The position numbers and the translations under genes were made by a program. The notes below the pieces were generated by a model. It saw only the letters and a list, made by a program, of their open reading frames with translations, searched no databases and had not been told where the DNA came from. Below, piece by piece: positions 1 to 6,235 of a DNA stretch of 8,831 nucleotides. Origin of the DNA: Bryobacterales bacterium (GTDB lineage: Bacteria > Acidobacteriota > Terriglobia > Bryobacterales > Bryobacteraceae); contig JAEUQE010000299.1 in assembly GCA_016789785.1 (NCBI GenBank), positions 1-8,831 on the forward strand, in the 5' to 3' direction. Numbering within the stretch: the stretch's first letter is position 1; every line of letters begins with the position of its first letter.

Positions 1-1002
1 GGCAACAAACTCCTCGCGCGTGGAGGCGAGTTCAATGATCCCGTGGTAGCGCTCCACTTCCGGAAAACGGACGGAAACCACCGGCTTGCCGGCGCTGAGA
101 TACTCCCAGACCTTCATCGGATCGGAGGCCAGCGCGTAGTCACAAATCCGGTACGGGAGGATGCCGATGTCGAAGGCGTGTAAGTAGGCGGGTAGTTGCG
201 TGTAAGGAACTTCGCCCGTGAGGACGACGTTGGGAAGCCGCTCCATGGCTGACATATCGACATCGCTGCCGCCGACGAGGACAAAGCGGTGGGTGGGGAG
301 TGACTCGGCGGCATAGGCGATGAGTTCAAGATCGGTCCAGTCCGAGATGGCGCCATGGCAGCCAATGGTGCGGCCGTCAGGTTCGATGGCGAGTTTGGGC
401 GGGGGGATGCGATAGTGTTCCGGATCCACAGCGTTGCGGACCAAATGGGGATTGGGCGCACCGAGGTTCCGCGCACGATCCTGCAGATGGACCGAGGAGC
501 AGACGACCAGATCCGCGCCGCGAAGGATCAGCGGCTCGAGTTCGAAGGCGGGTGGTCCGGCCTGCCGGAAGCTTGTGTAGTCGTCCATGCAGTCATAGAC
601 GGTGATGCAGTTACTCAGCCGCTGGACGAGCGACCACCAAAACGGGTAATCGACGACGCACAGCGTAGCGCCGATTTCGAAAACGTCGCGCAGGCGCCGA
701 AGGCCGAGTAACATGGCGGTAAGTTGGCCTTCGGTGGGCAGGCTGGCGAAGATGTTTGGCGGGCGGCGCGAGCCGGGTAACTTCCATCTCCAGACGTTGG
801 GAGCGGCCTGTACTGGCGCCGGTTCGAAGATACAGTCGTCGGGAAGGAAATCGGTGTCGAAGTAGAAGACGCGGTGGCCTCGAAGGGCAAATTGCGTGGC
901 GAGGTGCTGTGGGCGCTGAAAGCGGAAGTCCCAGTCGATGATGGGGAAGACGAAGACGTCGAAGGGGTGAGGTGTAAGTGGGTCGGGGATGTGCGGCGTC
1001 AC
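1..1002 (-). CDS. GT-B fold glycosyltransferase (family 1/4-like), C-terminus cut by window edge
   Basis: Predicted to transfer a sugar from an activated donor, probably in cell-surface polysaccharide or glycolipid synthesis; acceptor and donor cannot be told. Reading the minus strand from a GTG at 1002 gives 334 open codons running off the window. An N-terminal segment with FPIIDWDFRFQRPQHLA (residues 19-35) is typical of the acceptor domain of this group. VYDCMDDY lies at 135-142 and CHGAISDWTDLELIAYAAE at 215-233. In the donor domain are FVLVGGS (240-246), PNVVLTGEVPYTQLPAYL (257-274), DIGILPYR (278-285) and DPMKVWEYLSAGKPVVS (294-310), where the acidic/EYLSAGKPVV patch normally binds the nucleotide-sugar. 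GTG was chosen because AGGAGGG stands 11-12 nt upstream (1014-1020) and homologous proteins begin shortly before the DWDFRFQRP motif. An in-frame ATG at 1074 would add 24 residues. The gene follows the TonB receptor on the same strand, 154 nt downstream of it; co-transcription is possible but unproven. Confidence 0.88.
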   Translation of the reverse strand, partial: MTPHIPDPLTPHPFDVFVFPIIDWDFRFQRPQHLATQFALRGHRVFYFDTDFLPDDCIFEPAPVQAAPNVWRWKLPGSRRPPNIFASLPTEGQLTAMLLGLRRLRDVFEIGATLCVVDYPFWWSLVQRLSNCITVYDCMDDYTSFRQAGPPAFELEPLILRGADLVVCSSVHLQDRARNLGAPNPHLVRNAVDPEHYRIPPPKLAIEPDGRTIGCHGAISDWTDLELIAYAAESLPTHRFVLVGGSDVDMSAMERLPNVVLTGEVPYTQLPAYLHAFDIGILPYRICDYALASDPMKVWEYLSAGKPVVSVRFPEVERYHGIIELASTREEFVA

Positions 1003-1013
1003 GGATGAGTCAG

Positions 1014-1020
1014 CCCTCCT
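1014..1020 (-). promoter_or_regulatory. Shine-Dalgarno sequence of the glycosyltransferase
   Basis: AGGAGGG on the minus strand is a full anti-16S match, 11 nt before the GTG at 1002. The spacing is slightly long, but the match argues for the GTG over the upstream ATG at 1074, which has only AAGG in front of it. Confidence 0.5.
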
Positions 1021-1156
1021 GTGGAAAACGGTGAACCAGCGCAGCGCGGCGGGAACAGGAACAGCGCGGCGCATGCCTGCGGCCTTGCCGATCGAGCGAT
1101 GGCCGCGCTGTCATTACCGGATTCACCAGGGCTGGCGGTTGACCTGCGATCAGGAA

Positions 1157-4100
1157 TCAGAAGTGCAATCGCAGAGTATACTGCACCTCGCGTCCGTAGT
1201 TCACTTGCGAAGTGATGCCGCCGAACTGAGTGCTCAACACGTTGAGCACCGGATTGCCGGGCATCACGCTGTTGGTGAGGTTGTAGCCTTCCAGACGAAG
1301 CTCGAGTTTGAAGCGCTCGGTGACAGGGAAGTTCTTCGAGAGTGTGCTGTCGAGCTGCCAGAAATTCGGGCCAGTGAGACCCTCGTATTGGAACGGATTG
1401 GTGCGCGGCGTGAAGGGCGTGGCCTGGCGGAAGACTGTGGTGTCGAACCAGCGCGACCAATCGCGGGCCGATTTGCCGGGCTCGCCCGTGACATCGAGTT
1501 GACCGAAACGAAGGAAGCTTCCGGAATTCCACATGAAGATATGGCTTGTGGACCAGCCGCCGAGCAAGGCATTCAGCACGGGATGCATGGCGGCGCCGAA
1601 GCGTTGGCCCTTGCCGAAGGGAACGTCGATAGTGGAGCCGAGCGTCATTCGATGGCGAGGCAGATTGGCCGGAATCATGGTGAGTCTGCCCGCGTACTGG
1701 TCGGGCGCGTTGAAGAAATCGCCGGTGGATTCGCGATTGTAGTTGTATCCCCAGACCACGCTGTAGCCGTTGGCAAAGCGGCGTTGCACGCGCATCTGCA
1801 AGGCCTTGTAACGGTTCTCCACACCTGGCAGGAAACCCTCCGTCAGGTCGCCGTAGTGCGGATAGGGACGAAGCAGGGTGGACAATGGCACGGTGCGCTG
1901 GCCCCGCAATTGGCCGGGCATGAGGCTTGCGGGCAATCCAAAGAATGGATTGGTGACCGGCGCGGAAAGCGCGGTCTTGTAGTCGTAGCCCAACTGCGGA
2001 TTCACCATGTTCAGCGGACGTCCGAAGCCGGCGTTGCCGCCCTGGCCTTCAGGCACCATGTTGTGTCCGAAGTTCATGAAGAAGGTGCCATCCAGTTTCA
2101 AGCCGGCGAAGAGATCGCGTTCGATGGTGAAGTTGAAGCGGTCGTTCATCGGCGTCTTCAACGCCTGGCGTGCCCAGTAGGCGGGTCCGCCGAGATTGGT
2201 GTTGCGTCCCGTGCTGCGGCCCAGCGGAGCAACCAAAGGATTGTTTGCCGGGAAAGGATTGCTAAACACGCCTTGCGGCACGCCCTGCAGTTGCACGGGT
2301 CCGGTGGAGGTGACCGAGAAGCCATCGGTGGCGGGCAATCGCCACGAGTATCCAAGGATGCTCATGATCGGGGCCGCGTAGCGCGCATAGCCAATGCGCA
2401 CGGCGGTACGGTCGTTGAGGCGATAGGCGATGCCGAGGCGCGGTAGGAAGTTTCTGCGAGGTGCGCGGTACAGGCCGGGGCTTGCATCGTCGGCATAGAC
2501 CCATGCACCGTTGTAAGTGGGCTTCACCGCGCCTGCGATCGTGGACACTTGCGGCGGCATCACCGGCGTGTTGCTTTGAAACTCAGGGATGGGATTCGCC
2601 AGATCGAGATAACGCGACAGCCGGTTGAGCCGTTCCGACGGCGCGGTTTCGTACTCCCACCGCAAGCCGAGATTGAGCGTGATCCTGCGGCTGAGCTTGA
2701 AGTCGTCCTGGAAGAAAACGCCATACTGATCCTGCTCGGTGTAGCGCGGCGAGACGTAGTTGGCTTGCAGGCCATTGTCGATGGCGCCCAACAGGAATGT
2801 CGCCCACGCGCTGCCGTTGTTCAGCAGGTTGGGTGCGATGAATGTTTCCGCCGTGAGGTTCGCGGTGAAGGGGAAGGTGCCCAGGTTGGGCAGTTGCGAG
2901 TATTCGTAGGCGTGCCGGTAAGCCATCCCGAACTTCATGTAGTGCCGGCCGCGATCGTGTCCCATGGAGCCTTGATACGAGTACTTGCGAGGCCGGTAAC
3001 TCCACCAACTCGACTTGCCGAATGTGGCGCCGCCGATGTTGAGATTCGGATAGTAGACGGCGGGCGTGTCGGCGAGGTAGGGCTTATACCAGGGGTTATT
3101 CGGCCAATAGCGTTCGAGGCCTTTTTCGCCGAGCTTCGCCCATTCGGAGTCGTATTCGTCTTCGGAGTAAACAACGCCCATGCGGAAGTTGAAGACGGTA
3201 CGCGCGCTCTTGGTGTAGACGGTGTCGTAGGCGGCGTTGAGCGCGTCCATGAGGCCGCCATTGTCGGAAGGCGTGGCGGGGCTGTTGCCATAGTTGTTGT
3301 TATCGAGGCGGGTGCGGATGACGCTGTATCGTGCGAACATCTTCCACTTCGGCGTGGCCATCCAGTCGGTGCGGTTGGAGAAGTTCCAGTAGTTGAGGAA
3401 CCATGCGTAGCCGGTGCGGAAGTTGTTGATGCCGGTGGGATCGTCGCCGGGATTGTTGGGGCGCCAGATGTCGTTCATGAAGAGCTTCGATGTCGGGTCG
3501 ATGCGCGAGGCGGGAACCATGTTCCCTGCGAATGGCGTGCGCGTGGCGGTGTTGGTGGCGGCGTTGAGTTGCGTCGTCAGAGGATCAAAGATGGGCCGCA
3601 GCACACCGGCCTTGTTGAAGGTCTGCGTGAAGTCGCCGTTGCGCTCGCGATCATTGGGCAGGGTCATCACGCGTGAATAAGGCTGGCGGTTCTTCCATTT
3701 CTCGAATGTGAAAAATGTAAATAACTTGTTGCGAAGCACGGGACCGCCGAGCGTGCCTCCATAGACGTGGTTGCGCACGACATTGGGTGCGCGGGTGAAG
3801 GCGTTGGAGACGGCGTTGAGTTTGGGATTGCGGCCGAAGTAATAGAGGCTGCCGTGATACTCATTCGTGCCGGCCTTCATGCCGACGTTCATGACGCCGC
3901 CTGCCGAGAAGCCGGACTCGGCGTCGATGGAGTTCTGCTGGACGGTGAACTCCTGCACGGCATCCATCGGTGGAGCGTAGGAGCCGCGCGAGCCCACGCC
4001 GATGGGCGATCCGTCGATCTGCACCTCGTTGCGGCCGCTGGTCTGGCCGCCGACATCGACGCCCGTGGAGGAGAGTTGATAGAAGGGGTTGCGCTTGGAG

Positions 4101-4588
4101 ACGTCGGAGTAGCGGTTGACGACGGCGGGGTCGAGGAGCGCGAGCGTGAAGGGATTGCGCGCCAGCACGGGAAGCTCCTTGAGCATCTTGCCGTCGATCG
4201 TTTGCGAAAGTGTCGTGGTGTTGAACTGCAGTTCGACCGCGGAATCCGCGACGGTAACCGTTTGAGCAACGTCGCCCATTTTGAGAGACATGTTCACTGT
4301 GAGGTCGGAGCGCACAAGAACCTGGATGTTCTCCTGCTGGAACTTGCCGAATCCGGGGCTTTCCCCGACCAGAGAGTAGGTGCCGGGATCCACATAGTCG
4401 AAGAGGAAGCGGCCATCGGCGCCGGTGGTGCGCGTGGTTGCCGTTTTCGTATTGGCGTTGATCAAAGTGACGGTAGCTTGGGGGATGGCCGAGTTGGTGG
4501 GATCGGTGACGATTCCCTGCACGCGGCCACGGAAGTCTTGAGCAAGGCAAAGAACGGTTGCAACGAGGAGACCAGTGAGACTCTTCAT
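1157..4588 (-). CDS. Oar-like TonB-dependent outer-membrane receptor with N-terminal carboxypeptidase-regulatory-like domain
   Basis: An outer-membrane beta-barrel protein of 1,143 residues, expected to import or bind a large ligand using energy from TonB-ExbBD; the ligand is not predictable. A Sec signal peptide is visible (MKSLTGLLVATVLCLA, cleavage near residue 16/17). It is followed by a carboxypeptidase-D regulatory-like beta-sandwich at about 22-105 (QGIVTDPTNSAIPQATVTL, GADGRFLFDYVDPGTYSL). A plug-like segment spans about 110-250 (ELPVLARNPFTLALLDPAVV, GRNEVQIDGSPIGVG, DAVQEFTVQQNSIDAE, GTNEYHGSLYYFGRNP). The remaining ~880 residues form a long barrel rich in aromatic and alternating strands, ending in LRLHF; a terminal phenylalanine is the usual outer-membrane assembly signal. 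No clear TonB box is seen, as is common for Oar-like proteins. Length and order fit the acidobacterial family. An AGGAGAG site 7 nt upstream supports the start. It lies downstream of the small membrane protein and upstream of the glycosyltransferase, but is probably transcribed from its own promoter. Confidence 0.93.
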   Translation of the reverse strand: MKSLTGLLVATVLCLAQDFRGRVQGIVTDPTNSAIPQATVTLINANTKTATTRTTGADGRFLFDYVDPGTYSLVGESPGFGKFQQENIQVLVRSDLTVNMSLKMGDVAQTVTVADSAVELQFNTTTLSQTIDGKMLKELPVLARNPFTLALLDPAVVNRYSDVSKRNPFYQLSSTGVDVGGQTSGRNEVQIDGSPIGVGSRGSYAPPMDAVQEFTVQQNSIDAESGFSAGGVMNVGMKAGTNEYHGSLYYFGRNPKLNAVSNAFTRAPNVVRNHVYGGTLGGPVLRNKLFTFFTFEKWKNRQPYSRVMTLPNDRERNGDFTQTFNKAGVLRPIFDPLTTQLNAATNTATRTPFAGNMVPASRIDPTSKLFMNDIWRPNNPGDDPTGINNFRTGYAWFLNYWNFSNRTDWMATPKWKMFARYSVIRTRLDNNNYGNSPATPSDNGGLMDALNAAYDTVYTKSARTVFNFRMGVVYSEDEYDSEWAKLGEKGLERYWPNNPWYKPYLADTPAVYYPNLNIGGATFGKSSWWSYRPRKYSYQGSMGHDRGRHYMKFGMAYRHAYEYSQLPNLGTFPFTANLTAETFIAPNLLNNGSAWATFLLGAIDNGLQANYVSPRYTEQDQYGVFFQDDFKLSRRITLNLGLRWEYETAPSERLNRLSRYLDLANPIPEFQSNTPVMPPQVSTIAGAVKPTYNGAWVYADDASPGLYRAPRRNFLPRLGIAYRLNDRTAVRIGYARYAAPIMSILGYSWRLPATDGFSVTSTGPVQLQGVPQGVFSNPFPANNPLVAPLGRSTGRNTNLGGPAYWARQALKTPMNDRFNFTIERDLFAGLKLDGTFFMNFGHNMVPEGQGGNAGFGRPLNMVNPQLGYDYKTALSAPVTNPFFGLPASLMPGQLRGQRTVPLSTLLRPYPHYGDLTEGFLPGVENRYKALQMRVQRRFANGYSVVWGYNYNRESTGDFFNAPDQYAGRLTMIPANLPRHRMTLGSTIDVPFGKGQRFGAAMHPVLNALLGGWSTSHIFMWNSGSFLRFGQLDVTGEPGKSARDWSRWFDTTVFRQATPFTPRTNPFQYEGLTGPNFWQLDSTLSKNFPVTERFKLELRLEGYNLTNSVMPGNPVLNVLSTQFGGITSQVNYGREVQYTLRLHF

Positions 4589-4595
4589 GGGAGCA

Positions 4596-4602
4596 CTCTC
4601 CT
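4596..4602 (-). promoter_or_regulatory. Ribosome binding site of the TonB-dependent receptor
   Basis: AGGAGAG on the minus strand, 7 nt before the ATG at 4588; it fixes the start immediately before the signal peptide. Confidence 0.7.
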
Positions 4603-4615
4603 GTAGCGGATTTCG

Positions 4616-4643
4616 ATCTTTGGTAGTATACCCGCAATGTCAA
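4616..4643 (-). promoter_or_regulatory. Candidate promoter of the TonB-dependent receptor
   Basis: A perfect -35-like TTGACA lies at 4643-4638 on the minus strand. With a 16-bp spacer the -10 would be AAAGAT (4621-4616, 3 of 6 consensus bases), placing the transcript start about 20 nt before the ATG. A better -10-like TATACT (4630-4625) is only 7 bp from the TTGACA, too close to pair with it, so it may belong to an overlapping promoter or be coincidental. Confidence 0.35.
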
Positions 4644-4695
4644 GAGATTTCGCACAAAAATCCCAAGCGGAAGGAAGAGTGAAAGAAATCCGAGC

Positions 4696-4720
4696 GGCCC
4701 GTCGAGGGTGAGACGGGGCC
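4696..4720 (-). terminator. Weak terminator-like hairpin downstream of the small membrane protein gene
   Basis: On the minus strand GGCCCCGTC and GACGGGCC can pair as an 8-bp stem with one bulged C and an 8-nt loop, followed after a few bases by ATTTCTTTC. It sits about 85 nt after the stop at 4805 and before the receptor promoter, where a terminator is expected. The U-tract is poor, so it could equally be chance in GC-rich DNA. Confidence 0.3.
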
Positions 4721-4804
4721 GCACTCTGGTAATCCGGCCCCCTGGAGGTGGCGCCGACTGGAGGCGGATGGACCGGGGTCGGGAAGGCTGCGAAGCCGGC
4801 GCGG

Positions 4805-5068
4805 TCAGGATCTCGGCAAGTGGGGGAAATGCAGCTTCAGCAATGGTGAGCCGACTCCCCAGATGAGGAAGAACACGAACAGCGCGCCCGCGAGCAGGTC
4901 GTAGCGTTGCCCGGTCCAGCCTTCCAGTGGAGGCATGAGCCCGACAAACAGCGCAATCAGGACACTGATGGCGTGCCAGTACCAGGGCAGGGAACGCAGC
5001 GCGTAGAGGAGTGTCAGGGCGAGCACGAAAGCCAGCCCGTATGCCAGCAATACCCAAGTGAGGGACAT
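4805..5068 (-). CDS. Small three-helix integral membrane protein of unknown function
   Basis: An 87-residue hydrophobic protein not recognised as a member of a named family. Three membrane segments are visible at about residues 4-24, 33-47 and 58-77, separated by short loops with aromatic residues (PWYWH; EGWTGQRYD) and ending in a basic tail (KLHFPHLPRS). An ATG at 5086 would add six residues (MARSID). The ATG at 5068 is preferred because AGGAG lies 7 nt before it, inside the longer reading, and no ribosome site precedes 5086. It is a single gene in front of the TonB receptor and divergent from the toxin-antitoxin pair. Consistent hydrophobic periodicity and the well-placed ribosome site make it likely real; its role cannot be inferred. 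Confidence 0.65.
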   Translation of the reverse strand: MSLTWVLLAYGLAFVLALTLLYALRSLPWYWHAISVLIALFVGLMPPLEGWTGQRYDLLAGALFVFFLIWGVGSPLLKLHFPHLPRS

Positions 5069-5075
5069 ATCGATG

Positions 5076-5080
5076 CTCCT
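5076..5080 (-). promoter_or_regulatory. Ribosome binding site deciding the start of the small membrane protein
   Basis: AGGAG on the minus strand, 7 nt before the ATG at 5068. It lies within the coding part of the longer alternative ORF, so it favours the shorter protein. Confidence 0.5.
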
Positions 5081-5086
5081 GGCCAT

Positions 5087-5115
5087 AGACTAATGCGGGC
5101 GGCGGCGGAGTGCAA
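5087..5115 (-). promoter_or_regulatory. Weak candidate promoter of the small membrane protein
   Basis: TTGCAC (5115-5110) and TAGTCT (5092-5087) are separated by 17 bp on the minus strand, each matching 3 of 6 consensus bases. Transcription would start near 5080-5083, compatible with translation from the ATG at 5068 and not from 5086. Low confidence. Confidence 0.25.
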
Positions 5116-5364
5116 TGGGGATGTGACGAAGGATGGGGGGAGAGCGCCGACAGGGTCTGTTGTAGAGGCAAAGGCCAACCGCTCCAGTGCGGCGTGATGC
5201 TTCAAAACTCAGCCGGCCCGCCCAGCCTTGTGGTCGCTCCGGGCGCGTTCAGTTATTAGGCTGGCTGGAGAGATCCAGCGTCTCACAGCATCGGTGAAAA
5301 GGCGATGGGTCGAGCTTGAGTTGGTGCGTGGCGACATCGGGGCGGTTTGGCTGGAGAAGGTTCT
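5116..5364. other. Divergent intergenic stretch without a supported gene
   Basis: This separates the minus-strand membrane protein from the plus-strand toxin-antitoxin pair. The antitoxin frame is open upstream to a TTG at 5228, but that extension shows no recognisable domain and would precede the natural ribbon-helix-helix start. Short GGCTGG/CCAGCC inverted repeats (5222-5227 and 5260-5265) are too short to interpret. No RNA gene is recognisable. Confidence 0.5.
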
Positions 5365-5384
5365 ACACGGACGTGTGTTACACT
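5365..5384 (+). promoter_or_regulatory. Candidate autoregulatory operator and -10 element of the vapBC pair
   Basis: Two short palindromes overlap here: ACACG-GA-CGTGT (5365-5376) and GTGT-T-ACAC (5375-5383). TACAC also recurs as a direct repeat at 5364-5368 and 5379-5383. The second palindrome overlaps TACACT (5379-5384), a -10-like hexamer 8 nt before the ATG. Ribbon-helix-helix antitoxins are known to repress their own promoters by binding such short repeats. No good -35 hexamer is visible. With the -10 this close to the ATG, the transcript would be leaderless or nearly so, consistent with the absence of a convincing ribosome site. Confidence 0.45.
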
Positions 5385-5392
5385 TTGAGCGG

Positions 5393-5602
5393 ATGAGTAA
5401 TACAATCACCGTTCGTTTGCCGGAAGATCTGGCCGAATGGCTGGATCAGGCGTCGCGAAAAGCAGGCGTACCGCGAGGCAAGATCGTACGCGAGCAACTC
5501 GAACTGGCTCGCAGATCGGAGCATCGGCCTTTTCTCCATCTGGCAGGATCCGTCAAAGGGGCTAAGGACCTTTCCTCTCGCAAAGGGTTCTCACGTCCGT
5601 GA
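5393..5602 (+). CDS. vapB: VapB-type ribbon-helix-helix antitoxin
   Basis: A 69-residue antitoxin expected to bind and neutralise the PIN toxin encoded just downstream, and to repress the shared promoter as a dimer. Residues 3-40 form a classic CopG/RHH DNA-binding fold: beta strand TITVRLP (4-10), helix DLAEWLDQASRKAG (12-25), turn VPRG, second helix KIVREQLELAR (30-40). The tail with FLHLAGSVKGAKDLSSRKGF (47-66) resembles the toxin-binding C-terminus common in CopG-type partners of VapC, with LAGS and DLSxRKGF. The ATG at 5393 is chosen because the fold begins there; an upstream TTG at 5228 would add 55 residues of no recognisable domain. Its stop overlaps the toxin's GTG. Confidence 0.88.
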   Translation: MSNTITVRLPEDLAEWLDQASRKAGVPRGKIVREQLELARRSEHRPFLHLAGSVKGAKDLSSRKGFSRP

Positions 5603-6006
5603 CCGGGATTGCCGATACCGGCTTTCTGGTGGCGTTCGCCAACGGCAACGACCGTTACCACCGGTGGGCAGTGGACGTCGCCTCGCGCATAGATGTCCCC
5701 CTATTGACTTGCGAGGCTGTGCTCGCAGAAACCGCATTTCACTTGCAGGACTCCGCCCTGGTTCTTGCGATGGTTCGGGACGGTCTGGTGCAGCCGAGGT
5801 TCGTACTCGCCGACCACCTGCCACGACTGGCAGAGCTGGCGAGCCGATACTCTGAGCGTGAGCCTGACCTGGCCGACCTTTGTTTGATCCGGCTGAGCGA
5901 GTTGCACCCCCGACTGCCGGTCATCACGACCGACGTCCGGGACTTTCGAGTTTACCGGCGTGGCCGGCGTGACATCATCCCACTGCTTCACCCACCGCGG
6001 ATCTAA
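5599..6006 (+). CDS. vapC: VapC-type PIN-domain ribonuclease toxin
   Basis: A 135-residue PIN-domain protein, the toxin half of a type II toxin-antitoxin pair. Family members are Mg-dependent ribonucleases that cleave tRNA or rRNA when released from the antitoxin; the target here is unknown. The acidic metal-binding residues are in place: D6 in IADTGFLVA, E44 in EAVLAETAF, D93 (or D90) in EPDLADLCLI, and D112 in VITTDVRDF. The start is a GTG at 5599 that overlaps the antitoxin stop TGA by 4 nt (GTGA), indicating translational coupling, so toxin synthesis depends on antitoxin translation. No strong ribosome site precedes it. The length is normal for the family and nothing suggests inactivation. 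It converges on the minus-strand STAND locus; a hairpin at 6178-6211 lies between them. Confidence 0.93.
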   Translation: MTGIADTGFLVAFANGNDRYHRWAVDVASRIDVPLLTCEAVLAETAFHLQDSALVLAMVRDGLVQPRFVLADHLPRLAELASRYSEREPDLADLCLIRLSELHPRLPVITTDVRDFRVYRRGRRDIIPLLHPPRI

Positions 6007-6177
6007 GCACGAGGCTCTCGTCGGGCCGCCTTGGGAGACTCACCGACTCTGAAGTGGCAGGCACGGGAGGGGGAAGCCTTTCGGGAGGCCCGAGGACGAG
6101 GTTGTTGGTTGTGGTCGCGATGACGGGGTTGACGCGGATGCCTGGTAGTGGGATGCGGTGGTAACCGTACAAAAATC
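6007..6177. other. Intergenic stretch between vapC and the hairpin
   Basis: No gene, RNA or repeat is recognisable. A minus-strand frame is open across it, but it is proline- and arginine-rich, crosses into vapC and resembles no known domain. GCCT-TTCGGG-AGGC near 6078-6091 could form a very short hairpin behind vapC, too weak to call a terminator. Confidence 0.4.
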
Positions 6178-6211
6178 TTCCCTGGCCAAAGCTTATGCTT
6201 TGGCCAGGGAA
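6178..6211 (-). terminator. Perfect 15-bp hairpin: terminator of the NACHT-FGE gene
   Basis: The arms 6178-6192 and 6197-6211 are exact reverse complements (TTCCCTGGCCAAAGC) around a 4-nt TTAT loop. Read on the minus strand it begins 24 nt after the stop codon of the NACHT-FGE gene and is followed by GATTTTTG, a U-tract suited to intrinsic termination of that gene. On the plus strand the stem is followed by AAAAGG, so it would be a poorer terminator for vapC. A hairpin just behind the coding end is also the position of the cruciform in diversity-generating-retroelement targets, considered separately. Confidence 0.75.
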
Positions 6212-6235
6212 AAAGGCGAGAGGAGCAAGGAAACG

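Noticed and set aside
114..890. Short ORFs on both strands inside the glycosyltransferase
   Set aside because: They lie in other frames of a continuous glycosyltransferase reading that has all family motifs and runs off the window edge.
989..4606. Three long plus-strand ORFs (989-2446, 2549-3676, 3767-4606) opposite the TonB receptor
   Set aside because: They mirror the receptor codons in GC-rich DNA and have low-complexity composition rich in Val/Ala/Gly/Glu/His. They show no recognisable domain, while the minus-strand receptor has a signal peptide, plug and barrel. Antisense shadows.
3861..5171. 436-codon minus-strand ORF overlapping the receptor start and the small membrane protein
   Set aside because: It is rich in Pro, Arg and Ser, overlaps two better-supported genes in another frame, and contains no domain.
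5228..5392. N-terminal extension of the antitoxin to a TTG at 5228
   Set aside because: The extension has no recognisable domain, covers the likely operator and promoter, and would displace the natural start of the ribbon-helix-helix fold at MSNTITVRLP.
5975..6172. 65-codon minus-strand ORF downstream of vapC
   Set aside because: Proline-rich with no family resemblance; it overlaps the end of vapC and has no ribosome site.
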